From NCBI RefSeq assembly GCF_000332295.1, contig NZ_KB235930.1, forward strand, positions 1,431,895 through 1,495,894: a stretch of DNA of 64,000 nt, written 5' to 3'. Made by a program: the position numbers and the translations under genes. This stretch comes from Fortiea contorta PCC 7126 (GTDB lineage Bacteria; Cyanobacteriota; Cyanobacteriia; Cyanobacteriales; Nostocaceae). Under the pieces are notes generated by a model. That model was not told the DNA's origin. It worked only from the letters and a program-made list of their open reading frames with translations, and did no database searches. This document shows positions 18,420 to 27,659 of the stretch, piece by piece (the first letter of the stretch is position 1; each line of letters begins with the position of its first letter).

Positions 18420-18911
18420 CTAATCTAAATAACCCATTAGACCTTCGGGATTATCAATATCATTTGATGCTACTGGGCGATTACCAAATACTGAATAACT
18501 TTCAGCAACTACTAGAGAACTCGAAGCGATGGGACGAATTCCGGAGAGGTTAATACTGCTAACAACTTCGAGTGTGTTAGCGCCGATGGGACGAACTCCC
18601 ATAGCGTTAAATGTATCTATTACTTGTAAGTCGCTGGCGCTGATGGGACGTATTCCAGCAATGGAAACTGTCTCTGCAACTTGTAAGTCGCTACTACCCA
18701 CAGGACGCACTGCAGCAATTGCAAGTGTTTCTTTGGTTGTAGATTTTTCTGAAGTTTCGCCTTCTTTCACTGATGGGTCAGTGGTTGGTTCGATTTTATC
18801 TGTACTCAATTTACTACCTTGATTATTTTCAACTTCAACTGTAGTGTCCCCTTTAAGCTTGGTGTGCTTTTGTCGAGGACTGATGGTTTTGCCAGTAGCG
18901 CTTATGGTCAT
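18420..18911 (-). CDS. Protein with five tandem 19-residue Arg-Pro repeats, function unknown
   Basis: The 163-residue protein has a Lys/Thr/Glu-rich, probably disordered N-terminus (residues 1-62) and then five back-to-back 19-residue units of the form [hydrophobic]-x-x-G-[IV]-R-P-[IV]-x-x-S-x-L-x-V. Examples are SIAGIRPISASDLQVIDTF and NLSGIRPIASSSLVVAESY. The last unit is degenerate (SVFGNRPVASNDIDNPEGL). There is no signal peptide or membrane segment. I do not recognise a named family. A strong terminator follows and the gene stands alone between CsbD and uvrB. Confidence 0.75.
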   Translation of the reverse strand: MTISATGKTISPRQKHTKLKGDTTVEVENNQGSKLSTDKIEPTTDPSVKEGETSEKSTTKETLAIAAVRPVGSSDLQVAETVSIAGIRPISASDLQVIDTFNAMGVRPIGANTLEVVSSINLSGIRPIASSSLVVAESYSVFGNRPVASNDIDNPEGLMGYLD

Positions 18912-19120
18912 AAATCAACCCCTGTGGTTTGTTAACTGGTTTTTACAATAATTAAACAGACGTGAATTTTTTCTTTATATATGAGAGTTTAACCTTAAAA
19001 AACCTTATATAGATATATATATCTTCAAAACCTACACATAAGTAAATCTGAACAGTTAACTTTTGTAAAGAAATATTTTTAAGTATACGGAGACAACGGG
19101 TACGGGACGGTATCGCTACC

Positions 19121-19153
19121 ATGAAAGGAGGTATTTACAGCAAAACTGTATGA
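19121..19153 (+). CDS. Ten-codon leader ORF overlapping the uvrB start (tentative)
   Basis: ATG at 19121 opens a ten-codon frame ([10 protein letters not shown]) whose TGA overlaps the uvrB ATG as ATGA at 19150-19153. The only strong Shine-Dalgarno sequence nearby (AAAGGAGG, 19124-19131) lies inside this mini-ORF, about 18 bases before uvrB. Translational coupling is possible. Equally, the mini-ORF may be an accident and the SD may serve uvrB at long spacing. Confidence 0.3.
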   Translation: MKGGIYSKTV

Positions 19154-21147
19154 CTGAATTTCGTCTTCAAGCACCTTTTAGTCCAACGGGCGATCAACCA
19201 AATGCGATCGCTCAACTCACTTCTAGTATCCTATCCGGTAATCGTTACCAAACTTTACTGGGAGCTACGGGAACAGGTAAGACGTTTTCAGTAGCTGCAG
19301 TGATTGAGAAGGTTGGTAAACCTACCTTGGTACTGGCGCATAACAAAACCCTCGCAGCACAACTGTGTAACGAGTTGCGGGAGTTCTTTCCCGAAAATGC
19401 CGTCGAGTATTTTGTCAGCTACTATGACTATTATCAACCAGAAGCGTACATTCCCGTCACCGATACTTATATTGAGAAAACGGCGGCAATTAATGATGAG
19501 ATAGATATGTTACGACATTCAGCGACGCGATCGCTCTTTGAACGTCGTGATGTTATTGTTGTCGCTTCCATTAGCTGTATCTACGGCTTGGGGATTCCTT
19601 CAGAATACCTAAAAGCGGCGATTCCCCTACAGATAGGAATGGAAGTCAATCAACGCCAAGTTTTACGAGATTTAGCAAATGTGCAATACAGCCGCAATGA
19701 TGTGGAAATGGGACGAGGAAAGTTTCGCGTCCGGGGTGACGTCTTAGAAATCGGCCCAGCTTATGAAGATAGGATTATTCGTGTCGAATTTTTTGGCGAT
19801 GAAATTGACGCAATTCGCTATATTGACCCGGTGACTGGTGAAATTATCAGCAGTATGGAAGCTGTGAATATATATCCAGCGCGTCACTTTGTGACACCAG
19901 AAGAACGGTTAGAAGTGGCTTGTGATGATATTGCTGCAGAATTAAAACAGCAAAAAACCGACTTAGAAGCAGCAGGAAAACTATTAGAAGCGCAACGCAT
20001 AGATCAACGTACACGCTATGATTTGGAAATGTTGCGCGAGGTTGGTTATTGTAACGGTGTCGAAAACTATTCCCGTCATTTAGCCGGAAGACAAGCGGGA
20101 GAACCACCAGAATGTTTAATTGATTACTTTCCCAAAGATTGGCTATTAGTAATTGATGAATCTCACGTGACAGTTCCCCAAATTCGCGGGATGTATAACG
20201 GCGATCAAGCGAGAAAAAAAGTATTAATTGATCATGGTTTTCGTCTTCCCAGCGCGGCTGATAACCGTCCTTTAAAAGCAGAGGAATTTTGGGAAAAAGT
20301 CAATCAATGTATTTTTGTTTCGGCTACGCCGGGAAATTGGGAATTAGAAGTTTCTGAAAATCATATAGTTGAGCAAGTAATTCGCCCAACTGGTGTAATT
20401 GATCCGGAAATTTCCGTGCGTCCTACAGAAGGACAAATTGACGATTTGTTGGGTGAAATAAAAGACAGAGTTGACCGTCAAGAGCGAGTGTTAATTACTA
20501 CTTTAACTAAGCGCATGGCGGAAGATTTAACAGAATACTTGCAAGACAATAGTATTCGCGTGAGGTATTTACATTCCGAGATTAACTCGATTGAGCGGAT
20601 TGAAATTTTGCAAGATTTACGCGAGGGAAAATTTGATGTATTGGTGGGTGTAAACTTGCTGCGAGAAGGTTTAGATTTACCAGAAGTTTCCTTAGTAGTA
20701 ATTTTAGATGCAGATAAAGAAGGCTTTTTGCGTGCTGAACGTTCCTTGATTCAAACTATTGGTAGAGCCGCGCGTCACGTCCGGGGACAAGCAATCATGT
20801 ATGCTGATAATCTGACAGATAGCATGATTAAAGCCATTGATGAAACCGATAGAAGAAGAGGAATTCAAATGGCTTACAACAAAATGCATGGAATTACGCC
20901 ACAACCGATCGTCAAAAAATCGAGTAACGCGATTTTATCATTTTTAGATGTTTCTCGCAGATTGAATGCAACTGATTTGCAAGTTGTAGATGAACATCTG
21001 GATGAAATACCATTAGAGCAGATTCCAGAATTGATTACTTTGTTAGAAACGCAGATGAAAACAGCGGCGAAAAACTTGGAATTTGAAGAAGCGGCAAAAT
21101 TGCGCGATCGCATCAAGCATCTACGCGATAAAATGACAGGACGTTAG
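19150..21147 (+). CDS. uvrB: UvrABC excinuclease subunit B
   Basis: The 665-residue DNA-repair helicase has Walker [10 protein letters not shown] (about residues 38-46), the beta-hairpin region [16 protein letters not shown] (about 91-106), DEXX box [13 protein letters not shown], the motif V/VI segment [13 protein letters not shown]...[12 protein letters not shown], and a C-terminal UVR coiled coil ([19 protein letters not shown]) that binds UvrC. It verifies DNA damage loaded by UvrA and recruits UvrC for incision. Length and order are normal. A Uma2-type gene follows in the same direction after 10 bp. Confidence 0.97.
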   Translation: MTEFRLQAPFSPTGDQPNAIAQLTSSILSGNRYQTLLGATGTGKTFSVAAVIEKVGKPTLVLAHNKTLAAQLCNELREFFPENAVEYFVSYYDYYQPEAYIPVTDTYIEKTAAINDEIDMLRHSATRSLFERRDVIVVASISCIYGLGIPSEYLKAAIPLQIGMEVNQRQVLRDLANVQYSRNDVEMGRGKFRVRGDVLEIGPAYEDRIIRVEFFGDEIDAIRYIDPVTGEIISSMEAVNIYPARHFVTPEERLEVACDDIAAELKQQKTDLEAAGKLLEAQRIDQRTRYDLEMLREVGYCNGVENYSRHLAGRQAGEPPECLIDYFPKDWLLVIDESHVTVPQIRGMYNGDQARKKVLIDHGFRLPSAADNRPLKAEEFWEKVNQCIFVSATPGNWELEVSENHIVEQVIRPTGVIDPEISVRPTEGQIDDLLGEIKDRVDRQERVLITTLTKRMAEDLTEYLQDNSIRVRYLHSEINSIERIEILQDLREGKFDVLVGVNLLREGLDLPEVSLVVILDADKEGFLRAERSLIQTIGRAARHVRGQAIMYADNLTDSMIKAIDETDRRRGIQMAYNKMHGITPQPIVKKSSNAILSFLDVSRRLNATDLQVVDEHLDEIPLEQIPELITLLETQMKTAAKNLEFEEAAKLRDRIKHLRDKMTGR

Positions 21148-21157
21148 GGTGATTTTT

Positions 21158-21718
21158 ATGCTCACCAATATTCGCCTAATTAGTGTCCAAGAATATCATA
21201 AAATGGCGGAAACAGGAATTTTTCATCCTGAAGAACGCTTAGAGTTAATCGCTGGACAAATCATCAAAATGTCAGCAAAGGGAACTGCTCACGAATCAGC
21301 AATTACACGCACAGAAAGAATCTTACGTCAACGGTTAGGTGATAAAGTTTTACTAAGAATCCAGTCGCCAGTGCAACTTGATGATTATTCAGAACCAGAA
21401 CCAGATATTTCTGTGGTGAAGCTGGATCAATTAGATTATGAGGATCACCATCCCCGCGCTTGTGAAGTGTTTTTACTGATTGAAATAGCTGATTCTAGTT
21501 TGAAATATGATCGAGAAGTAAAAGCAATCGCTTATGCTAAATCGGGTATTATTGAGTACTGGATTTTAGATATCAATGGACGCAAGTTGTACATGTATCG
21601 TCTTCCCGGTTCAGATGGATATCGCAGTGAGAGCATACTTGCAGAAGATGTGACAATTACACCTTTAGCTTTTGGTGATTGTCATATTGTCATTCGAGAA
21701 TTATTGCGAAAAGTGTAA
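21158..21718 (+). CDS. Uma2-family (DUF820) PD-(D/E)XK protein
   Basis: The 186-residue protein has the Uma2 layout: ISVQEYHKMAETGIFHPEERLELIAGQI, then EPEPDISVV, then EVFLLIEIADSSLKYDREVKAIAYAKSGIIEYWILD. The acidic PDIS and the later EIAD...K match the PD-(D/E)XK core. The family is hugely expanded in cyanobacteria and has no clear role. The ATG at 21158 is preferred over a GTG at 21149 because AGGG at the uvrB stop then gives good spacing. Confidence 0.85.
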   Translation: MLTNIRLISVQEYHKMAETGIFHPEERLELIAGQIIKMSAKGTAHESAITRTERILRQRLGDKVLLRIQSPVQLDDYSEPEPDISVVKLDQLDYEDHHPRACEVFLLIEIADSSLKYDREVKAIAYAKSGIIEYWILDINGRKLYMYRLPGSDGYRSESILAEDVTITPLAFGDCHIVIRELLRKV

Positions 21719-21850
21719 AATAGAAGCAGTTCGTCTCGGACGAGAATAGTGTAAGTTTGCTGAGATCGACATGTAAAATTTCATTTCTCTACAAAGGCAT
21801 TGGTGCAACTCCGCTATATTAGATCCAGTAATTCATTCCCCATCACTCTC

Positions 21851-22438
21851 ATGGTTGCATTATCCGCTAACATATTCATGAGCGCCGCAGAATATCTCGC
21901 TTGGGAACCCACCCAAGAGGAACGCTACGAGTATTGGGATGGGGAAGTCGTGATGATGAGTGGTGCTACACGCAACCATAACCGGGTTTGTGCAAATTTT
22001 TTTAAACTGCTGGATGATGCCTTAGCAGAGCGGGGCTGTGAAGTATATATTGTAGATGTCAAGGTACAGGTAGCACCAGGGCAAAAGTATTTTTATCCAG
22101 ATGTGGTGGTGACTTGCGACGAGCGTGAAAACGATGCACAATTGGTGCAATTTCCCTGCTTAATTATCGAAGTATTATCACCTTCGACAGAAGCCGCCGA
22201 TAGAGGTAAAAAATTTGCTCAATATCGCCAATCTTCCACCTTAAAAGAGTATGTTTTAGTACAGGTAGCGCCACCGGGTGTAGAAGTGTTTCGCCGCAAC
22301 GAACAAGGAAAATGGGTGCTATCTGAGTATAGTTTGACAGATAAATTGTGGTTAGAATCAGTGGGTGTGGAAATAGCGATCGCTGATTTATACCGCCAAG
22401 TCCAGTTTGACACCCCAGTTAGCGACTCGCAGTCATAA
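21851..22438 (+). CDS. Uma2-family (DUF820) PD-(D/E)XK protein, second copy
   Basis: The 195-residue protein begins MVALSANIFMSAAEYLAWEPTQEERYEYWDGEVV and carries FYPDVVVTCDE and LIIEVLSPSTEAADRGKKFAQYRQ, the Uma2 catalytic-core pattern. It is a different subgroup from the Uma2 gene just upstream. Translation could begin at GTG 21800, but the ATG at 21851 gives the usual N-terminus. Function unknown. It is convergent with the serine hydrolase gene. Confidence 0.85.
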   Translation: MVALSANIFMSAAEYLAWEPTQEERYEYWDGEVVMMSGATRNHNRVCANFFKLLDDALAERGCEVYIVDVKVQVAPGQKYFYPDVVVTCDERENDAQLVQFPCLIIEVLSPSTEAADRGKKFAQYRQSSTLKEYVLVQVAPPGVEVFRRNEQGKWVLSEYSLTDKLWLESVGVEIAIADLYRQVQFDTPVSDSQS

Positions 22439-22452
22439 CCGTTTCGTTCATA

Positions 22453-23391
22453 TTACAAACTGTTAATTGCTTCTGCCACTAGTTGAGAAACAAACGGTAA
22501 AATGGTCTTGTTTTTAGCGTTGGTTTTGCCTTCAGTAAATACAACTAAAAGGTAAGGACGCTGCTCGTCACGCTCAATATACGCTACATCATGGCGGACT
22601 TGGCTCGTCCATCCAGCTTTTGACCAAATTTGGGCATTTTGCGGTAATCCACCACCCAAGAAACCTGTTACTTGGTCTTCTTCCACATCAATTGGTAAAT
22701 CATCAGGATTAAGGCTGCGTTTGAGCAAAGCCATCATTGCTTGCGATCGCCCACTAGAAACCGCAACTCCACCAATGATACTATGCAACAATCGAGCGAT
22801 CGCATCGGTTGTGAGCATGTTGCGGTTATCCAACATCTGGCCATAAAATGCTCTCTCTCGTCCATAAGGCCCGTCACACCAAGTTTTTTGACAGACATTA
22901 ATTGTCTGCATTTCTTCCCAACCCAAAGTTTGATAATAGCGGTTAATAATCTGACGCTGGGATTTCCAAGTATCAAAAGGCCCAACGGGTAACTCTGGGC
23001 CAGAGGTAGTACCACTCAACACATCGACAACTAAACTGGTAGCATCATTACTGGAGTCTATAATCATATCGCGGATGGCTCTTTCTAACTCCTGGGAAGT
23101 TTGAGTCATCCCTTTTTCCAGCCATTCATTAATTGCGACTAGATAAAACAACTTCACCACACTAGCTGGGTAAATTCTTTCGCCACCACGGTAAGTGAAA
23201 CCACGGTAAATATGATTCCAAAAAGCATCAGGAGTCAGCGCACCACCAGTATTTACTAGTACAGGCGGATCGTAGACAATCCAAGTTAAGGCAATTTGGT
23301 TATGGGCTAAGGTGGGAAATGCTGCCCAAATTGCTTCTAAAATATTTGACCCGATTTTGTCGAGTTGTTCGTCTTTGCGAAAGAAATTCAT
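22453..23391 (-). CDS. Class A beta-lactamase-like serine hydrolase
   Basis: The protein of about 312 residues has the three motifs of the serine-acylase fold: SVVK (S-x-x-K) in IYPASVVKLFYL, an S-x-N equivalent in IDSSNDATS, and KAG in WSKAGWTSQVRHD. There is no N-terminal signal peptide. It resembles cyanobacterial proteins annotated as serine hydrolase or class A beta-lactamase-related; true lactam hydrolysis is not shown. The ATG at 23391 (MNFFRKDEQ) is chosen because an upstream start would overlap the divergent NlpC/P60 gene. Confidence 0.8.
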   Translation of the reverse strand: MNFFRKDEQLDKIGSNILEAIWAAFPTLAHNQIALTWIVYDPPVLVNTGGALTPDAFWNHIYRGFTYRGGERIYPASVVKLFYLVAINEWLEKGMTQTSQELERAIRDMIIDSSNDATSLVVDVLSGTTSGPELPVGPFDTWKSQRQIINRYYQTLGWEEMQTINVCQKTWCDGPYGRERAFYGQMLDNRNMLTTDAIARLLHSIIGGVAVSSGRSQAMMALLKRSLNPDDLPIDVEEDQVTGFLGGGLPQNAQIWSKAGWTSQVRHDVAYIERDEQRPYLLVVFTEGKTNAKNKTILPFVSQLVAEAINSL

Positions 23392-23411
23392 TGAGTTAAT
23401 CACCTTCGAGT

Positions 23412-24113
23412 ATGCTAACAAATCAATCCACAATCCCCAATAACCAATCGGTTGAGTACCATTGTCTGGCTGACTTGAACTTATATAACTCTCCTGAATG
23501 TCAGAGCTTGGCGACTCAAGCCTCTAGCGGGCGACATTTACGTCTAACATCAAATTATCAAGATGCCGCAGTTGAGGTCTATTTGTGCGAAGATGATTAT
23601 CCAGGATGGCTGGCTATTGCTGATTTGAGTTTATTACAACCAGCTACCTTACTTTATCAGGCGCGGTCATTGACTGAATCTGAGATTAAAAAATTACTTC
23701 CAGAGGTAATTGCTTTCACCCACAAAGCCATGCAACAAGCTAATTATTACCTTTGGGGTGGTACAGTAGAACCAAATTATGACTGTTCTGGGTTAATGCA
23801 GGCTGCTTTTGTTTCGGTTGGGATTTGGCTACCACGAGACGCTTATCAACAAGAAGGTTTTATTCAACCGATTGCTATTTCTGAATTAACTCCAGGAGAT
23901 TTAGTGTTCTTCGGGACTCCTCAAAAAGCCACTCATGTCGGTCTTTATTTGGGAGATAATCGCTATATTCACAGTTCCGGAAAGACCCAAGGACGCAATG
24001 GAATCGGAATTGATGTTTTGTCGGAACAGGGAGACGAGGTGAGTCGGTCATATTATCAGCAACTGCGGGGTGCTGGTAGGGTGATCAAGAGTTACGAACC
24101 ACAGAAACGGTGA
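23412..24113 (+). CDS. NlpC/P60 (C40) cell-wall endopeptidase with N-terminal SH3b-like domain
   Basis: The 233-residue protein has an SH3b-like N-terminal region (about residues 14-80) and a C40 domain with Cys in YDCSGLMQ, His in THVGLYLG and a third polar residue His in YIHSSG. The layout matches the gamma-D-glutamyl-diamino-acid endopeptidases of Anabaena and Nostoc whose structures are known. It recycles murein peptides in the cytosol or periplasm; no signal peptide is visible. The GT2 gene starts six bases after its stop with GAGG between, so they are probably co-transcribed. Confidence 0.88.
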   Translation: MLTNQSTIPNNQSVEYHCLADLNLYNSPECQSLATQASSGRHLRLTSNYQDAAVEVYLCEDDYPGWLAIADLSLLQPATLLYQARSLTESEIKKLLPEVIAFTHKAMQQANYYLWGGTVEPNYDCSGLMQAAFVSVGIWLPRDAYQQEGFIQPIAISELTPGDLVFFGTPQKATHVGLYLGDNRYIHSSGKTQGRNGIGIDVLSEQGDEVSRSYYQQLRGAGRVIKSYEPQKR

Positions 24114-24119
24114 GGTTTT

Positions 24120-25133
24120 ATGAGGAGTGGATGGGTTTCGCCAAGGGTGAGTGGAGAAAGGGAAACGATTTTGGGTGCTGTCCCTGATGTTTCGGTGGTG
24201 GTACCGGTGCGGGATGAGGTGGAGAGTCTACCGTTGTTATTGGGAGCGATCGCCTCTACCCTAATAAATAGTCGCTTGAGTTATGAAATCATCTGTGTAG
24301 ATGACGGTTCTAGCGATGGTTCGGCGGAATTCCTGAAAACTGAAGCCCAGGGACGCAACGATTTAAAAGCGGTGATTTTGCGGCGTAATTACGGTCAAAC
24401 TGCAGCCATGGCGGCTGGGTTTAATTATGCTTTGGGAAGGGTGATTGTCACTTTGGATGCTGACTTGCAAAATGACCCCGCTGATATCCCCATGTTGATA
24501 GCAAAATTGGATGAGGGTTACGATTTGGTGAGCGGTTGGCGACAAAAACGCCAAGATGGAGCACTAAATCGTTTACTTCCTTCCAAAATCGCTAACTGGC
24601 TGATTCGGCGTACCACTAGCGTTGATATCCATGACTATGGTTGTTCTCTCAAGGCTTATCGGGCGGAATTGGTAGCTGATATGCATCTCTACGGGGAATT
24701 ACATAGATTTCTACCTGCTTTAGCGTATATTGAAGGAGCAAGAATTACGGAAATGCCAGTTAGACATCATGCTCGGCGTTTCGGTAAAAGTAAATATGGG
24801 CTATCGCGGACTTTTCGAGTGTTGATGGATTTGTTAACTATTTTGTTTATGAAAAAATTCCTCACTCGCCCGATGCACGTTTTTGGGCTATTGGGTTTAA
24901 TCTCAATGGTGGTGGGTGTGGTGATTGGCGTTTATTTGACTGTTGTCAAGTTGGCTTGGGGTGAAGATATTGGTAATCGTCCGTTGCTGATTTTAGCAGT
25001 TCTGTTGTTGGTGACGGGGGTACAATTATTTTGCTTTGGTCTGTTAGCTGAATTGCTAATGCGTACATACCACGAATCCCAAGGGCGCCCCATCTATCGT
25101 GTGCGAGAGGTAGTAGCAAAAAATGTTAAGTAA
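24120..25133 (+). CDS. Membrane-anchored GT2 glycosyltransferase (polyprenyl-phosphate sugar synthase type)
   Basis: The 337-residue protein has a GT-A domain: VSVVVPVRDEVESLP (about residues 25-39), ICVDDGSSDGS, TLDADLQNDP (the DXD-type motif) and the conserved R-x-x-x-R segment HHARRFGKSKYG. Two membrane helices follow (about residues 250-275 and 290-315). This matches DPM1/ArnC-like enzymes that move a sugar from a nucleotide donor to polyprenyl phosphate for cell-envelope glycans. The donor is unknown. The ATG is preceded by GAGG. Confidence 0.85.
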   Translation: MRSGWVSPRVSGERETILGAVPDVSVVVPVRDEVESLPLLLGAIASTLINSRLSYEIICVDDGSSDGSAEFLKTEAQGRNDLKAVILRRNYGQTAAMAAGFNYALGRVIVTLDADLQNDPADIPMLIAKLDEGYDLVSGWRQKRQDGALNRLLPSKIANWLIRRTTSVDIHDYGCSLKAYRAELVADMHLYGELHRFLPALAYIEGARITEMPVRHHARRFGKSKYGLSRTFRVLMDLLTILFMKKFLTRPMHVFGLLGLISMVVGVVIGVYLTVVKLAWGEDIGNRPLLILAVLLLVTGVQLFCFGLLAELLMRTYHESQGRPIYRVREVVAKNVK

Positions 25134-25179
25134 CGTAACAATATTCATCAAGCACACTTAGCGTCAACTTATATCTACT

Positions 25180-26412
25180 TTGAAAGCTTTTGATAGTTTC
25201 GACGCCCGTCTGCGGCAAAACCTGTTGGTTTTATTTACCGCAGGTTTATTATTCTGGTCTAGTATGGCTTCTTTGTTACCCACCTTACCACTTTATCTGG
25301 AGGATGAGGGTGCAAGTAAGCAACAAATTGGCATCGTTATGGGTGGTTTTGCGATCGGCTTGTTGGTATTTCGTCCGCTGTTGGGGAGGTTAGCGGATCA
25401 AAGTGGTCGGAAGATTTTGTTATTAATTGGTGTTATTGTGGCAGCGATCGCACCTTTTGGTTATTTGGTTTTTAAATCCATGTCGATGCTAATGGCTGTC
25501 CGCATTTTTCATGGTATCAGTATCGCTGCTTTCACCACTGGTTACAGCGCATTGGTAGCAGATTTAGCACCTGTCGCTATTCGGGGCGAAATTATTAGCT
25601 ATATGAGTCTGACTGCTCCCATTGGTTTAGCGATTGGGCCGATTTTGGGAGGATATTTACAAGCGGGAGCGGGCTACCCAGCTTTGTTTTTGGTAGCATC
25701 TGAGTTAGCTTTTATCAGTTTCTTGGGCACTTTACAAGTTGCTAATCCTCCCATCCCCGCACCCTTACCCACAGAAAACAGCGATCGCCAGTTTTGGCGT
25801 CTTTTGCTGAGTCCACGGGTGAGAATTCCGGCGCTGGTGATGTTGTTGGTGGGTTTGGCTGTAGGGACTTTGCACACGTATGTGGCTTTATTTATCAAGT
25901 CAACACAGATAGATTTAAATGCTGGCTTGTTTTTCACGGCTGCAGCGATCGCTAGTTTTAGTATTAGAATATTTGCAGGTCGAGCCAGCGATCGCCTCGG
26001 TCGTGGTTTATTTATCACCGGCAGCATTCTCGCTTACACTTTGTCTATGCTCCTACTTTGGCAAGCCAACAGTGCGATCGCTTTTTTAATCGCTGCTTGT
26101 CTTGAGGGTTGCGGTGGTGGTACGCTAATTTCTATGATTACAACTATGATGGCAGACCGCTCCTTACCACAAGAAAGGGGACGTGTTTTTGCGATTTGTG
26201 TAGCCGGTTTTGATCTAGGAATTGCGATCGCCGCTCCCCTACTCGGTTCCATTGCCGAACAAGTGGGATATCGTCACATGTTTGCATTGTGTGCTGGCTT
26301 AACTTTTCTCGCCTTATTGATTTTCCTCACCCAGTCCAGCAAGAATTTATCTCTCTCTGTGCGTTTTGCTCTTGGTCGCTGTGAAGATGTTTACTCCCTG
26401 AATAAACCATAA
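25180..26412 (+). CDS. Major facilitator superfamily transporter
   Basis: The 410-residue protein shows twelve hydrophobic segments, with the MFS loop 2-3 motif GRLADQSGRKILLLIG (about residues 66-81) and the related GRASDRLGRG between helices 8 and 9. These are usually proton-driven efflux carriers for small molecules. The start appears to be TTG at 25180; no later ATG keeps the first helix. Substrate is not predictable. A TGTAGAGA-type hairpin follows the gene. Confidence 0.85.
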   Translation: MKAFDSFDARLRQNLLVLFTAGLLFWSSMASLLPTLPLYLEDEGASKQQIGIVMGGFAIGLLVFRPLLGRLADQSGRKILLLIGVIVAAIAPFGYLVFKSMSMLMAVRIFHGISIAAFTTGYSALVADLAPVAIRGEIISYMSLTAPIGLAIGPILGGYLQAGAGYPALFLVASELAFISFLGTLQVANPPIPAPLPTENSDRQFWRLLLSPRVRIPALVMLLVGLAVGTLHTYVALFIKSTQIDLNAGLFFTAAAIASFSIRIFAGRASDRLGRGLFITGSILAYTLSMLLLWQANSAIAFLIAACLEGCGGGTLISMITTMMADRSLPQERGRVFAICVAGFDLGIAIAAPLLGSIAEQVGYRHMFALCAGLTFLALLIFLTQSSKNLSLSVRFALGRCEDVYSLNKP

Positions 26413-26448
26413 GTGGATGAGATTGATTCTGTGTTGTGTTCAAATAAC

Positions 26449-26478
26449 TGTAGAGACGCGAAATTTCACATCTCTACA
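26449..26478. repeat. TGTAGAGA hairpin repeat downstream of the MFS gene
   Basis: TGTAGAGA (26449-26456) and TCTCTACA (26471-26478) form a stem with an inner GAAATTTC palindrome. Two relatives lie at 44397 and 45811. The position suggests terminator use for the MFS gene. Confidence 0.6.
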
Positions 26479-26501
26479 ATCAAACAACCTATTTTTATCA
26501 A

Positions 26502-26575
26502 CGGGCGAGGAGGGATTCGAACCCCCGACACCGTGGTCCGTAGCCACGTGCTCTAGTCCACTGAGCTACACGCCC
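26502..26575 (-). tRNA. tRNA-Arg(ACG)
   Basis: The minus strand folds as a full cloverleaf. The acceptor is GGGCGTG/CTCGCCC (one U-U mismatch at 6-67), the D stem is GCTC/GAGC, and the anticodon stem CGTGG/CCACG holds the loop CTACGGA. The T stem is GGGGG/CCCTC with the TTCGAAT loop. The anticodon ACG (inosine-modified) reads CGU, CGC and CGA. The 3' CCA is not encoded. Confidence 0.95.
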
Positions 26576-26610
26576 CTATCCAGAAAATTATAGTAGCACG
26601 TTCTCCCCAA

Positions 26611-27126
26611 ATGACGCAAGACATTTTTTCATCAAATTTTCCCTCAACTGATTTAACTCATTTGGATCAGCAAGGACAGGCGCAGATGGTCGATGTGTCT
26701 GACAAAATCCCCACAGTTCGTCAAGCTGTGGCTGGCGCCAAAGTACGGATGTTACCGACAACTTTCGCGGCGATTCAAGCTGGGAATGCTCCCAAAGGGG
26801 ATGTATTGGGGACTGCAAGGCTAGCGGGGATTATGGCTGCTAAACAAACAGCTAGTTTAATTCCCCTATGTCATCCTTTACCATTGCACAAAGTTGAGGT
26901 GACACTGACACCCGATCCTCAGCTTCCAGGTTATCAAATTCAGGCGATCGTCAAAACTAAAGCCGAAACAGGCGTAGAAATGGAAGCTTTAACTGCTGTT
27001 TCCATTGCAGCCTTAACGCTATACGATATGGCCAAAGCCTTAGAAAAGTCGATACAAATTGTGGAAATTCGGCTATTAAATAAAACTGGCGGAAAATCTG
27101 GTGAATATTTCCCGCCAGAATCATAA
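26611..27126 (+). CDS. moaC: Cyclic pyranopterin monophosphate synthase (molybdenum cofactor)
   Basis: The 171-residue enzyme converts 3',8-cyclo-GTP into cyclic pyranopterin monophosphate in molybdenum cofactor synthesis. Key segments are [47 protein letters not shown] (catalytic His/Lys region) and [26 protein letters not shown] with the catalytic Glu-Met-Glu. The ATG at 26611 is used. It starts 36 bp from the divergent tRNA-Arg(ACG) and is convergent with the DUF2795 gene, only one base apart. Confidence 0.95.
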   Translation: MTQDIFSSNFPSTDLTHLDQQGQAQMVDVSDKIPTVRQAVAGAKVRMLPTTFAAIQAGNAPKGDVLGTARLAGIMAAKQTASLIPLCHPLPLHKVEVTLTPDPQLPGYQIQAIVKTKAETGVEMEALTAVSIAALTLYDMAKALEKSIQIVEIRLLNKTGGKSGEYFPPES

Positions 27127-27127
27127 C

Positions 27128-27325
27128 CTAAACAATATTGCCTATGGCTTTGTTCAGGTCGGTAGGTGTGTTATATTCTTCATCTTCTGGCAATTGCTCT
27201 AATATAGATAGCAAATCTTGATCAGCATTATGCTGTCTAGCATGTTCAATCAATTTTTGCTTGTCTGCAGGATAATCAACACCTTTCAAGTGTTTTTGGA
27301 TTTCCACTGGATTCGCCTTAGCCAT
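27128..27325 (-). CDS. DUF2795 small protein
   Basis: The 65-residue protein matches the DUF2795 pattern: NPVEIQKHLKGVDYPADKQKLIEHARQHNAD and LLSILEQLPEDEEYNTPTDLNKAIG. AGAGGTGAA on the minus strand precedes the ATG. The family is helical, with unknown function and wide occurrence in cyanobacteria and actinobacteria. Confidence 0.85.
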   Translation of the reverse strand: MAKANPVEIQKHLKGVDYPADKQKLIEHARQHNADQDLLSILEQLPEDEEYNTPTDLNKAIGNIV

Positions 27326-27367
27326 ATTTATTCACCTCTAAAGGTTACTCCTATCTTCACTAGTGAA

Positions 27368-27556
27368 TTAATTAGCTCCCTCTATCAAAAAGATGAATAA
27401 ATCTAAAATTTGAAAATTAAAATCTCCCCCACTGGGTTGATAAATTTTGCCGATATTGTTTAGGAAATCAAGGTTATTTCCGCAATTTCCAACTACTCGT
27501 TTAGTCGCTGAAATTTTCCCATCTTCCTCAATCCATACCACTGGCTCGGGAAAGAA
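27368..27556 (-). pseudogene. Possible C-terminal gene remnant without a start codon
   Basis: A 63-codon frame without ATG, closed upstream by TGA, reads FFPEPVVWIEEDGKISATK, then an Asn/Gly-rich stretch, and stops at 27368-27370. Its composition looks coding rather than random. I do not recognise the family. It lies between the DUF2795 gene and the intron-bearing tRNA gene. Confidence 0.25.
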
Positions 27557-27574
27557 TCAGAGTTATCAACAATA

Positions 27575-27613
27575 AATCCCTAAAATCTCTTTAAATTAAA
27601 GATTTCAGGGATT
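27575..27613 (-). terminator. Hairpin downstream of tRNA-Arg(CCU)
   Basis: AATCCCT...AAATCT and AGATTT...AGGGATT pair around a TTTAAATTAAA core, 10 bases after the tRNA 3' end on the minus strand, followed by TTATTG. It is a likely terminator for the tRNA transcript. Confidence 0.55.
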
Positions 27614-27659
27614 AAACAAAGACGGGGCTGATGCGACTTGAACGCACGACCTAGCGCTT

